Origin: an uncultured Collinsella sp.
GTDB taxonomy: Bacteria > Actinomycetota > Coriobacteriia > Coriobacteriales > Coriobacteriaceae
Length of the DNA stretch: 19,419 bases
Reading direction: 5' to 3'
Assembly: GCA_937958315.1 (NCBI GenBank)
Contig: CALFGH010000281.1
Span: forward strand, 1-19,419
Made by a program: the position numbers and the translations under genes
Shown here: positions 6,985-14,511 of the stretch, piece by piece
Layout: every line of letters begins with the position of its first letter
Numbering within the stretch: position 1 is the stretch's first letter
The notes under the pieces: model-generated
Told to the model about the DNA's origin: nothing
Databases searched by the model: none
The model's input: the letters and a program-made list of their open reading frames with translations, nothing else

Positions 6985-7314
6985 ATGAGCTATCTCATCA
7001 TCGAGCTTGAGACGCAGCTGCTTAAGACCGGAAAGACCAGCGCTGATCTGATTCGGGCGACGGGGCATACTCCGGCTAATATTTCAAAGCTTAGAAACGG
7101 AAAGATAAAAGCTATTCGCCTAAAGACGCTTCTCGATATCTGTGATGAGCTTGATTGTCAACCGGGAGATATTATTCAGCGTGTTAGTGAGAAAGAGCTT
7201 GAGGAGCTTATTGTCGAGCGCGCAAAAAATGTTGTGAGGCAGATGCGGGATGGCGGAGGCAATGAGGCGTCGCTTCCGACATCAGTCTTTGCTGTCGATT
7301 TGAGTGACGAGTAG
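6985..7314 (+). CDS. Small Cro/C1-type HTH transcriptional regulator (YozG-like)
   Basis: This 109-residue protein has an N-terminal XRE-type helix-turn-helix (about 5-68). Its recognition region is GHTPANISKLRNGKIKAIRL and the LLDICDELDCQPGDII segment is typical of the HTH_26/YozG group. A charged helical tail follows (70-95). It should bind DNA and probably regulates itself and the DUF2975 gene, perhaps with its activity tuned by the membrane protein (inference from the conserved pairing). The ribosome site AGGAGG overlaps the DUF2975 stop codon and lies 4 nt from ATG, so translation is probably coupled. The codons are rich in AAA, ATT and AAT, unlike the flanking GC-rich genes. A strong terminator follows at 7349-7383. 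Confidence 0.85.
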   Translation: MSYLIIELETQLLKTGKTSADLIRATGHTPANISKLRNGKIKAIRLKTLLDICDELDCQPGDIIQRVSEKELEELIVERAKNVVRQMRDGGGNEASLPTSVFAVDLSDE

Positions 7315-7348
7315 CTTAAGGCGAACAACTAAAACGAATTATCAGCGT

Positions 7349-7383
7349 GAAGGGACCCGTGTCTAACACGGGTCCCTTCTTTT
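7349..7383 (+). terminator. Rho-independent terminator of the DUF2975/HTH operon
   Basis: A perfect 14-bp stem GAAGGGACCCGTGT (7349-7362) pairs with 7366-7379 across a 3-nt loop and is followed by TTTT. It lies 34 nt after the HTH stop codon and separates it from the ABC operon. Confidence 0.9.
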
Positions 7384-7391
7384 AGATTATC

Positions 7392-7420
7392 TTGACAAAT
7401 ATGAGTTATCGAAAAACAAT
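7392..7420 (+). promoter_or_regulatory. Likely sigma-70-type promoter of the ABC operon
   Basis: A consensus -35 box TTGACA (7392-7397) and AACAAT (7415-7420) at 17-bp spacing. The TTATCG (7406-7411) and CGATAA (7436-7441) arms around the -10 region make a small inverted repeat. They share the TATCG core with the operator-like site at 6362-6395. Confidence 0.6.
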
Positions 7421-7458
7421 AATAACAATGGAAAACGATAAAGGAAAGAAGGAACGAT

Positions 7459-7497
7459 ATGAGCGGTTTTCTATCAAGCAGAACGGGGGTCCAATGA
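7459..7497 (+). CDS. Possible 12-codon leader peptide
   Basis: ATG at 7459 has the best ribosome site in this stretch (GAAGGAA, about 5-6 nt upstream) and opens a 12-codon frame, MSGFLSSRTGVQ. Its TGA stop overlaps the ATG of the ABC ATPase gene (ATGA at 7494-7497). That is the layout of translational coupling. The ATPase has only a G-run before its own ATG. No function can be given. It could be a fortuitous short frame. Confidence 0.4.
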   Translation: MSGFLSSRTGVQ

Positions 7498-8219
7498 ACG
7501 CATCAGCGATAAAGCTATCAAAGGTGTCAAAGCGCTACGGGAAACGGCGCGTTTTGCATGACGTTTCCTTCGAGGTGCATCAGTCTGAGCTCTGTGCCCT
7601 TGTCGGTGCAAACGGTGCGGGCAAAAGCACGCTTATTAAAATCGTCTTGGGCCTCTGCGAGCCATCGTCGGGGAGCGTGGAGCTCTTTGGAGGCAAATCA
7701 AAAAGAGAGCTGAGCCTGATGCGGACGCGTGTCGGCTATGTGCCAGATTCCAGCGGAGCATACCAATCCCTCAGTGCGGTTGAGAATCTCCAAATCCGAT
7801 GTTCGGAATGGGGGCTTGATGCGAATCGTGAGATTCCTCGCGTTTTGAGCCTAGTCGGGCTGGACGTCGAAGAGAAAAAGAGCGTGAGCAGTTTTTCTCT
7901 GGGAATGAAACGGCGGCTGGATATAGCTACGGCTTTGTTGGGTGACACTGATCTGCTTATTTTTGATGAGCCAGCGAACGGGTTGGACCCGCTGGGCATC
8001 GAGAGTATATGGGCCCTTATCGGTCGATTGAATCGAGAACAGGGTAAGACCATGCTCATCTCTAGCCATGATTTGGATGAGTTGGCATCAGTTGCAACAA
8101 GTTGCGTGTTTATTCATGACGGCGAACTGCTGAAAAAGGAACCGATGGACGTCATAAGGGATGAGGCGTCGTCCCTAAAAGAGTATTACAGGCGCTTGAT
8201 GAAGGCGGTCTCGCTATGA
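7494..8219 (+). CDS. ABC transporter ATP-binding protein (ABC-2 exporter type)
   Basis: This 241-residue cytosolic ATPase drives the two permeases that follow. Seen: Walker A GANGAGKST (38-46), Q-loop region near GYVPDSSG (81-88), signature SFSLGMKRR (133-141), Walker B LLIFDEP (154-160), D-loop GLDP and switch His192 in SSHDLDE. The SxGMKRR signature and the ATPase-permease-permease order are typical of ABC-2 drug, bacteriocin-immunity or lipid exporters. The substrate is not known. ATG at 7494 is chosen because it gives the normal short N-terminus and overlaps the leader stop; in-frame starts at 7401 and 7428 lack a ribosome site and fall in or near the promoter. Its stop overlaps the next start (ATGA). 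Confidence 0.92.
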   Translation: MNASAIKLSKVSKRYGKRRVLHDVSFEVHQSELCALVGANGAGKSTLIKIVLGLCEPSSGSVELFGGKSKRELSLMRTRVGYVPDSSGAYQSLSAVENLQIRCSEWGLDANREIPRVLSLVGLDVEEKKSVSSFSLGMKRRLDIATALLGDTDLLIFDEPANGLDPLGIESIWALIGRLNREQGKTMLISSHDLDELASVATSCVFIHDGELLKKEPMDVIRDEASSLKEYYRRLMKAVSL

Positions 8220-9040
8220 AGCGGGCGATCCATCCCATAAAGGCAGATATGATGCGTTTGCACAGGATGTTTCCGGCGAAGTTTGGTCTTGCGCTTATTC
8301 TGGCGTTCGGCCTTCTCTTTGGTGTCTTTCTAAAAAACGGAACAACGTTGCTCGCCTTTGGCAATAGCGTTTTTGGGGAGGATATTGGTTTTTGCTGGAA
8401 TGTAATCGATCCTTCTGCACCCGATGAGTCCCTTGTGCGCAGTGCTTTTGCCGGCACGTCTCTGTTCGTTCCGCTCATCGTTTGCCTGGCGATTTTACAG
8501 GAGCGCGACTATGAAGAGGGATGCCGAATTTCTTCAGCAAGAGGTCTTGCCCGCTTTAACGGGACTCTGGCACATGTACTTTCGTCTGCTTTAATAATTG
8601 GCGCAGCATATAGTGCGCTTTGCCTTCTTCTTTTTGCAATAGCCATAATACGTGGAGGGCATAACTACTCGCACGACATGCTAACTGCATTTTTGCCGGC
8701 AATGATGATCAACGCCGTATTGGTGATATCGGTTGCTCTGGAGACGGTGACCATCTATCGGATTACAGGCAGCGCTGTATTGAGCGGGGCTGCGATAATA
8801 ATTGGATTTGTCATGAGCTTGACGCTCTACGGAACCTCCCTCCAGGCGCCTATACCGTCCTTGCGATGGATTTTCCTCCTTCCGGGGCCGTACCTTGGAG
8901 TCGGATGTGCCCTTGGGTATAGCGATATGGGTCAGCTGACACTTCTGGGATATGGTTTGGCAGCCAGCTGTCTATCGGTATTGATTTACGCTCTCGTGAG
9001 CTTTTGCGCTGGGGGTGTGCTCAATGGCTTGTCAGATTAA
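8216..9040 (+). CDS. ABC-2 type transporter permease, first subunit
   Basis: This 274-residue integral membrane protein has about six hydrophobic segments (near 22-40, 82-96, 120-146, 157-178, 187-208 and 242-265). Between the second and third helices is the cytoplasmic loop QERDYEEGCRISSARGLARF, like the ABC-2 coupling region where relatives carry E...G....L/R. There is no signal peptide and no known ligand site. The start overlaps the ATPase stop by 4 nt, so the subunits are translationally coupled. It has low similarity to textbook families, so the call rests on topology and gene order. Confidence 0.82.
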   Translation: MKRAIHPIKADMMRLHRMFPAKFGLALILAFGLLFGVFLKNGTTLLAFGNSVFGEDIGFCWNVIDPSAPDESLVRSAFAGTSLFVPLIVCLAILQERDYEEGCRISSARGLARFNGTLAHVLSSALIIGAAYSALCLLLFAIAIIRGGHNYSHDMLTAFLPAMMINAVLVISVALETVTIYRITGSAVLSGAAIIIGFVMSLTLYGTSLQAPIPSLRWIFLLPGPYLGVGCALGYSDMGQLTLLGYGLAASCLSVLIYALVSFCAGGVLNGLSD

Positions 9041-9842
9041 AAGACTTCTCCAGTCAGAATTGAAGCATGTGAGCAAATGGACGTACGCCTTAATCCTGGT
9101 AATTTATGCGTGCATGGTGGTATTGCAGCTTAATTCTTTCCCGATGTGGTTCTGTAGCCTCCGTGAGAACAGTTTCTTGGGCTTTTTCCCAGACCCGACG
9201 CTTCGGCTATCGGCAGAGGATGTTCTTCTATTTGGTAATGCAGAGGTTTTTCGCGGTCTGCTGTTCAACGTAGCCCCGTTGGCTCATGCATTGTTCTTTC
9301 CGTTCATCGCGGCTTGCATTGTGCCGCGCTTTGTCAGTTCGGGCTTTATTGAGGAACCGTGGGGGTTGTCGGAGGCTCGGGGAGGGAAGCGTGTGTGCGC
9401 TATCGTTGCGCGAGTGGTGCTGTCTTCTTTTGCCCTTTTGGGCGCATTTATCCTGTCGAGTGTCATTTTGTACTGTCTTAACTGCGTAATCGTTTTGGAT
9501 GCTCAACAGTATTTCAACCTGCATGTATTTTGCTATCGACTTGTTCTTGCTGCCGCTACCTGCCTTGCATACGTGGTTTCTTGCGTAATCGTTGTTTCCT
9601 ATTTTGGATCCGGCTTCGGTCCGATTGGCATGCTGCTGCTTGTCAACGTCGTAGCGATCTACATACAGCTCGGGGCCAATTCCATGCTTCCGCTTCCAGC
9701 CTCGATGCTCATGTGGATTTGCGGCGTGACCCCGTTGGGGAATGGTCAATGCATCTCGATTTTAATTGACTGCCTAATAAACGTAGCAAGCGTTTTTACC
9801 ATCTGCTTTACCGTCGACCGATTGCGGTCGAGATTTCTTTGA
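9024..9842 (+). CDS. ABC-2 type transporter permease, second subunit
   Basis: This 272-residue integral membrane protein has about six hydrophobic segments (near 22-36, 80-100, 127-150, 163-190, 199-213 and 240-262). A cytoplasmic stretch FIEEPWGLSEARGGKR lies between helices 2 and 3, in the same place as the loop of the first permease. The two permeases probably form a heterodimer with the ATPase. ATG at 9024 with the GGGGGTG ribosome site is preferred to the GTG at 9015. The gene overlaps the first permease by 17 nt. The operon ends at the GC-rich hairpin 9881-9923. Bacteriocin self-protection transporters of the NisFEG type share this three-gene build, but no bacteriocin gene is visible. 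Confidence 0.82.
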   Translation: MACQIKRLLQSELKHVSKWTYALILVIYACMVVLQLNSFPMWFCSLRENSFLGFFPDPTLRLSAEDVLLFGNAEVFRGLLFNVAPLAHALFFPFIAACIVPRFVSSGFIEEPWGLSEARGGKRVCAIVARVVLSSFALLGAFILSSVILYCLNCVIVLDAQQYFNLHVFCYRLVLAAATCLAYVVSCVIVVSYFGSGFGPIGMLLLVNVVAIYIQLGANSMLPLPASMLMWICGVTPLGNGQCISILIDCLINVASVFTICFTVDRLRSRFL

Positions 9843-9880
9843 TTGTTTGTGAGGGATAATCATACCGAGCATACCAAATA

Positions 9881-9923
9881 CAGGGGGGGGCGGGCACCGT
9901 GGCTGGTGTCCGCCCCCCCCCTG
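9881..9923. terminator. G/C-tract hairpin between convergent genes
   Basis: A run of eight G inside CAGGGGGGGGCGGGCACC (9881-9898) pairs with the C-run arm at 9905-9923 (nine C), with a 6-nt loop. It lies between the convergent ABC-2 operon and the amidotransferase-type gene and may stop transcription from both sides. No T-run follows on either side. Confidence 0.55.
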
Positions 9924-9956
9924 GCATGGAAGGTTTAAGCCTGTGTGATTCGCGAG

Positions 9957-10766
9957 CTAGCGGGCCTGCTTAACCTTTGCCGCTGCCTCGACAAACGACT
10001 TCCACAGGTTAAAGTCGGTCTCGAGCGTCTGCCAGGTGTACTCGGGATGCCATTGCACGCCTAGGCAGAAAGGCTGGCCTTCGACTTCGATGCACTCGGG
10101 AACGCCGTCGGTTGCCTTGGCGACCAAGCGCGTGCTTTTACCCAGACGATCGACGCAGCAGTGATGTGCCGAGTTGGTCTGGATCAGCCTGTGCCCGCCA
10201 AGTGCGCGCTCCAGCAGCGAACCCGGCATGACCTCGACAGGGTGCACGGGATCGTTGAGCACGTGGGTGTGGCGCCACTGCGTGCGACCCTCGCGCGCAC
10301 CCAGGCTCGGCACGTCCATGCACAGGGTGCCGCCGGTGGCGACGTTGAGCAGCTGCGTGCCGCGGCAGGTGGTAAAGAGCGGCTTCTTGGCGCGGAGGAC
10401 CTCGCCGACCAGCTTAAACTCAAAGCTATCGCGAATCTCGCAGCAGAGGGTGGGGTCGTAGGGGCGCTCGTCGCCCCAGCGCTTGGGGTTGACGTCCGGG
10501 CCGCCGGGAATGGCGATGCCGTCGGCGATATCGACGTAATGACGGATAACCTCAATGTCCTCGGTGATGGACATCTGTAGCGGCAGACCGCCGGCGGCAA
10601 GGATGGCATCGACAAAGACACTTGCGATCTCCTCGTTGGGGGAGAGCGTTTCGCTCAAAAACGGCTTCGCCTCTTCCCAGCGCGGCGCGACGAGGATGAG
10701 TGGGCGGTCGGCGGGGGCGACGTCGACATGCGGGGTGTAGGACGATGAAGTACGAGTTCCGATCAT
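9957..10766 (-). CDS. Class I glutamine amidotransferase-like hydrolase (peptidase C26, PuuD-like)
   Basis: This 269-residue cytosolic enzyme is of the gamma-glutamyl-gamma-aminobutyrate hydrolase / peptidase C26 type, which cleaves gamma-glutamyl amide bonds. Seen: GGPDVNP (88-94), nucleophile elbow TCRGTQLLNV with Cys134 (133-142), NSAHHCCVDRLG (198-209), and GVQWHPE with catalytic His240 and Glu242 (236-242). The length is normal for the family. It is the last gene of the transporter operon: 51 nt after the ATPase stop, on the same strand. Imported gamma-glutamyl compounds could be its substrate (inference). The ATG at 10766 has no clear Shine-Dalgarno, so the first about 20 residues are less certain. 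It could also act on another gamma-glutamyl amine. Confidence 0.9.
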   Translation of the reverse strand: MIGTRTSSSYTPHVDVAPADRPLILVAPRWEEAKPFLSETLSPNEEIASVFVDAILAAGGLPLQMSITEDIEVIRHYVDIADGIAIPGGPDVNPKRWGDERPYDPTLCCEIRDSFEFKLVGEVLRAKKPLFTTCRGTQLLNVATGGTLCMDVPSLGAREGRTQWRHTHVLNDPVHPVEVMPGSLLERALGGHRLIQTNSAHHCCVDRLGKSTRLVAKATDGVPECIEVEGQPFCLGVQWHPEYTWQTLETDFNLWKSFVEAAAKVKQAR

Positions 10767-10817
10767 AGGTGTAACTTTCGAGTTTGGATGGGCATGGCGG
10801 GCGGGTGGGCGGTCTGG

Positions 10818-11582
<765 letters not shown>

Positions 11583-11618
11583 GGTACTCGGCTCCTTATG
11601 ACTCGAAATGGTAAGGCG

Positions 11619-12452
11619 TTAGCGGATGATGGTCGCGCCGGTCTTGTGCGAAACATAGACAGCGGCCTTGTTGATCGCGACGTTGATGAGGATGTAGATG
11701 ACCGCGATAACCAGGTAGACCGACACGAGGGCGTCGTAGTTGGTAATGAGCACGCGGGCGTTTTGCATGAGGTCGGGGTAGCTCACCACGTAGGCGACGG
11801 TGGTGTCTTTGACTACGACCACAAGCTGCGAAATCAACGACGGAATGATAAACCGAATAGCCTGCGGCAACACGATTTTAAAGGTGATTTTGGCCTTGGA
11901 GAGACCGAGTGCCTGGGCGGCTTCGACCTGGCCGCGCGGTACGGCGTTGACGCCGGCGCGGAAAATCTCGGCAAGTACGCCGGCTGCAGCGAGCGCGACG
12001 GGAAGCGTGAGCATCCAAAACGACGGCAGAGCAATCTTGTACTGGGGCAGCACCAAAAAGAAGAAGTAGATGAACAGCAGGCTCGGCACGCCGCGGAAGA
12101 AATCGGTGAGCACGCGGCAGACCAACTGCAGCGGCTTAATGTCGCTCGTGCGGCCGAGCATAAGGGCCAAGCCCAGCACCAGCGCGATGGCGCCAGCGGT
12201 GAGTGCGACTTTAACGGTGCCTTCAAAGCCGGCAAGTAAGAACTTCCAGGTGGTGAGGTGAGTAAAGAAATACCAATAGTGGACCGAAAGCTGACCGGTC
12301 ACATAAAAGCGCTGCAACACGAGGGCGACGAGCACGGCGACGGCAACGAGCGAGATGGCGGTGCCGATGCGAATCTTGGCGCGCATCTTGGGGCCGGGAG
12401 CCTCGTAGAGCGCATCGCGCATGGTAAGTGCAGGGGAGGAATGCTTGCTCAT
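11619..12452 (-). CDS. Polar amino acid ABC transporter permease (GluD-like)
   Basis: This 277-residue inner-membrane permease is of the HisMQ/GlnP family. Seen: a hydrophilic N-terminus, a helix at about 29-48, a long extracellular segment, four to five further helices, and the cytoplasmic EAA loop EAAQALGLSKAKITFKIVLP (177-196) that contacts the ATPase. FRGVPSLLFIYF (119-130) and the VKDTTVAYVVSYPDLM segment (about 223-238) are typical. The length beyond the usual 220 residues comes from the N-terminal extension, as in the actinobacterial GluD subunit. Its ATG overlaps the stop of the other permease by 4 nt (12449-12452). It probably forms a heterodimer with that protein. Confidence 0.93.
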   Translation of the reverse strand: MSKHSSPALTMRDALYEAPGPKMRAKIRIGTAISLVAVAVLVALVLQRFYVTGQLSVHYWYFFTHLTTWKFLLAGFEGTVKVALTAGAIALVLGLALMLGRTSDIKPLQLVCRVLTDFFRGVPSLLFIYFFFLVLPQYKIALPSFWMLTLPVALAAAGVLAEIFRAGVNAVPRGQVEAAQALGLSKAKITFKIVLPQAIRFIIPSLISQLVVVVKDTTVAYVVSYPDLMQNARVLITNYDALVSVYLVIAVIYILINVAINKAAVYVSHKTGATIIR

Positions 12453-13108
12453 CGGAGGATCCTCACCTTCTTATCGATGTAGTTGCCAACGTGGCTCACC
12501 ACAAAGGCCGTGCCCAGGTAGCCGAGCGCCGAGATAAAGAACGCGGCGACGCCGCCAAGTGAGCGCGTGTTGATGTAGCTCACCACGCCGGTGAGCTCCT
12601 GCGGTTTAAGCGGAACCTGGCTGCCGAGCGCAGTGGTGAGCATGACGGCGATAAAGAGGTTGGTCATGGGCAGCACGCTCGAGCGCAGCGCCTGCGGAAT
12701 CACGATCTTGGCGAGGATACGGTTAAAGCTCATGCCCAGCGAGCGGGCGGCTTCCACCTGGCCGACACCGACGGTGTTGATGCCGCTCATAAAGTTCTCG
12801 GAGCCAAAGGCCGAGCCCAAAAGGACCGTGGCGACGATAACGCAGGTGCGGTAGGGCAGGACGACCTTGAGCGGCGGCAGCGCGTAGACGACGATGATAA
12901 GCAGCGCGATGCCAGGGATGTTACGGAAGACCTGGACATACAGGTCGCCAAAGACGCGCAGTGGCTTGAGCGGCGACACGCGCATCACGGTGACGGCGAC
13001 GGCCAGCACCATGGCGATGGCAAACGACTCAAGCGTCATGCCCCAGGTTGCTAGTAGCGCGTCGATATAGTTCTGGCCATAGAGCGACCAGAGCTCGGAG
13101 AGACTCAT
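12449..13108 (-). CDS. Polar amino acid ABC transporter permease (GluC-like)
   Basis: This 219-residue permease is of the HisMQ/GlnP family. Seen: membrane helices near 20-42, 64-82, 85-105 and 178-205, FRNIPGIALLIIVVYALPP (about 61-79), and the EAA loop EAARSLGMSFNRILAKIVIP (118-137). The frame is open to 13168, but the ATG at 13108 has GGGAGGT 6 nt upstream, and the extra 20 residues carry no family similarity, so the shorter form is used. It is 138 nt downstream of the receptor gene, with a hairpin between them, and overlaps the second permease by 4 nt. Confidence 0.93.
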   Translation of the reverse strand: MSLSELWSLYGQNYIDALLATWGMTLESFAIAMVLAVAVTVMRVSPLKPLRVFGDLYVQVFRNIPGIALLIIVVYALPPLKVVLPYRTCVIVATVLLGSAFGSENFMSGINTVGVGQVEAARSLGMSFNRILAKIVIPQALRSSVLPMTNLFIAVMLTTALGSQVPLKPQELTGVVSYINTRSLGGVAAFFISALGYLGTAFVVSHVGNYIDKKVRILR

Positions 13109-13132
13109 GCGGACCTCCCGCTGATAAGGAAA

Positions 13133-13158
13133 GGGGCTCCCGCGTGTACGGAAGCCCC
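13133..13158 (-). terminator. Intercistronic hairpin between receptor and permease genes
   Basis: GGGGCT (13133-13138) pairs with AGCCCC (13153-13158), and CC/GG extends the stem past a one-base bulge. On the minus strand it ends in TTTCC, so it could be a leaky terminator or an RNA-stabilising hairpin giving more receptor than permease. This kind of differential expression is common in ABC uptake operons. Confidence 0.5.
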
Positions 13159-13246
13159 GACAACTCATTGAGGAAACAGTTTATCGCAATAAAGCACCTC
13201 GTGCGTTTCCATATGGTTTCGTTGCGGCCGTTACCTGGCTCGCTGC

Positions 13247-14242
13247 CTAGGCGCCGATCTCGGGCAGTTCGGGAACATTGGTGTCGCCCGTACGGTCGCC
13301 GATGCAGATCTGCCACAGCTCGGTCCAGGTGCCATCGTCCTCGATCTTCTTAAGGAAGTCGTTAACGAAGGCGACGCCGTCGGAATCGAGCGGCAGGCCG
13401 ATGCCGTAGGGCTCCTTGCTGCCGAAGGGCTTGCCGGCGATCTTGTACTTACCGGGCTCGCGGACCAGGGCGCTTTGCTGCATGTTGTTGTCGATGACAT
13501 AGGCGTCAACGCGACCCTGCTGGAGTGCCTGGCGGGCCTCCTCGTCGGTCTTGAACTCCTGCTGGCTGGCCTTGGCGGCGAACTCCTCCAGGATGGCGGG
13601 GCCGTTGGAGCCGGACTGAACGGCGACGTTCTTATCGGCCAGGTCGCCGACGCCCTTGATGTCGCCGTTATCGGCGAGCACCAGGATAGCCTGCTGGGTG
13701 TAGTAATAGGGGCCGGCGAAGGAGACGAGCTTCTTGCGCTCATCGGTGATGGTGTAGGTGGCAAAGACGGCGTCGACCTGGCCGTTCTGCAGGACGGACT
13801 CGCGCGTGTCCGAGGTCACCTGCGTGATCTCGACCTTGTTCTCGCCCAGGATGTAGTTGGACAGAAGCTGCGCGATGCCGGCATCGAAGCCACGGGTCTG
13901 ACCGTCTTTCTCGTTGAGGAGGGAGAAGAGCGTGGAGGTCTGAACGCCACCGATCTTAAAGACACCGGCGTCCTTGACGGCGGTAGCCCAAGCGCTGGCG
14001 GCGATGGCGTCGTCATCGGCCTTGGGGCCGTTGTCGACGAGCTTGTCGAATGCCTTGGCGTCGAGCGTGGTGGAAGCCTCGGTATCCTCGGAGCTCTTGG
14101 AGGAGCCGGCGGCGGAACCCTTGTCAGCCTCGGCGCTGGTGTCGGAGCAGCCGGCAAGACCAAGGCCGGCGACGGTTGCGAAGGTGGCGGCGACAAAGCC
14201 GCGGCGGTCGAGAACGACCTGCTGGGAGAGGTTCTTGCTCAT
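13247..14242 (-). CDS. Amino acid ABC transporter substrate-binding lipoprotein (GluB-like), Tat-type signal
   Basis: This 331-residue extracellular receptor is of SBP family 3. Seen: a Tat-like signal (twin Arg13-Arg14 in LDRRGFVAAT) followed by a lipobox LAGC, with Cys32 the likely lipid anchor. Then comes a Ser/Glu/Asp-rich linker (33-60), a Lys/Asp-rich segment, and the binding domains from about 92 with GFDAGIAQLL, SDTRESVLQNGQVDAVFATYTIT (carboxylate-binding Arg in SDTR) and SFAGPYYYTQQAILV. Family receptors are usually about 270-300 residues, and the extra length lies in the linker. ATG at 14242 has GAAAGGTG upstream. It is the first gene of the operon. A polar amino acid, likely glutamate or glutamine, is the expected ligand (family inference). 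Confidence 0.95.
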   Translation of the reverse strand: MSKNLSQQVVLDRRGFVAATFATVAGLGLAGCSDTSAEADKGSAAGSSKSSEDTEASTTLDAKAFDKLVDNGPKADDDAIAASAWATAVKDAGVFKIGGVQTSTLFSLLNEKDGQTRGFDAGIAQLLSNYILGENKVEITQVTSDTRESVLQNGQVDAVFATYTITDERKKLVSFAGPYYYTQQAILVLADNGDIKGVGDLADKNVAVQSGSNGPAILEEFAAKASQQEFKTDEEARQALQQGRVDAYVIDNNMQQSALVREPGKYKIAGKPFGSKEPYGIGLPLDSDGVAFVNDFLKKIEDDGTWTELWQICIGDRTGDTNVPELPEIGA

Positions 14243-14285
14243 GGTAGAACACCTTTCTCAATAAAATCCCTAGCGGTTGAGTAGA

Positions 14286-14315
14286 GTTATACCCCATCCC
14301 GCTCAAATGGGTCAA
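14286..14315 (-). promoter_or_regulatory. Promoter of the amino acid transporter operon
   Basis: On the minus strand TTGACC (14310-14315) and TATAAC (14286-14291) are separated by 18 bp. Transcription would start about 35-40 nt before the receptor start codon. The boxes are close to the sigma-70 consensus. No operator is evident. Confidence 0.75.
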
Positions 14316-14364
14316 CACGAAATAACTCAGAAACATACTTACCTTATGGGTTATTGTACCTACT

Positions 14365-14410
14365 AAAAAGGGACAGGTTAATTTTGGCGGGTTTTATCTG
14401 GACAAACGTC
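14365..14410. repeat. GGGACAGG-type dispersed repeat, copy 2
   Basis: It starts AAAAAGGGACAGGTTAA, continues through GGCGGGTTTTATCTGG and aligns over about 46 bp with 762-810, with few mismatches. Its left arm no longer pairs well with the right, so the hairpin is degenerate. As in copy 1, it lies upstream of a minus-strand gene, here the transporter operon, in the same orientation. Confidence 0.65.
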
Positions 14411-14466
14411 GATTATTGCAGCTGAGATAGCGCTCTGCAGACGGCATGATCGCTCGCAGCGGTCGC

Positions 14467-14472
14467 TATAAT
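14467..14472 (+). promoter_or_regulatory. -10 box of the iron-containing alcohol dehydrogenase promoter
   Basis: A consensus TATAAT at 14467-14472 lies 40 bp before the start codon. No good -35 box is visible at 17 bp spacing (GCATGA), so activation by another factor is possible. AAGGAG at 14499-14504 is the ribosome site. Confidence 0.45.
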
Positions 14473-14511
14473 GGCGGCAACGCGACACATATATAAGTAA
14501 GGAGATCGCGT

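Noticed and set aside
7349..7383. Attenuator of the ABC operon
   Set aside because: The strong hairpin precedes the TTGACA promoter at 7392, so it ends the upstream operon instead.
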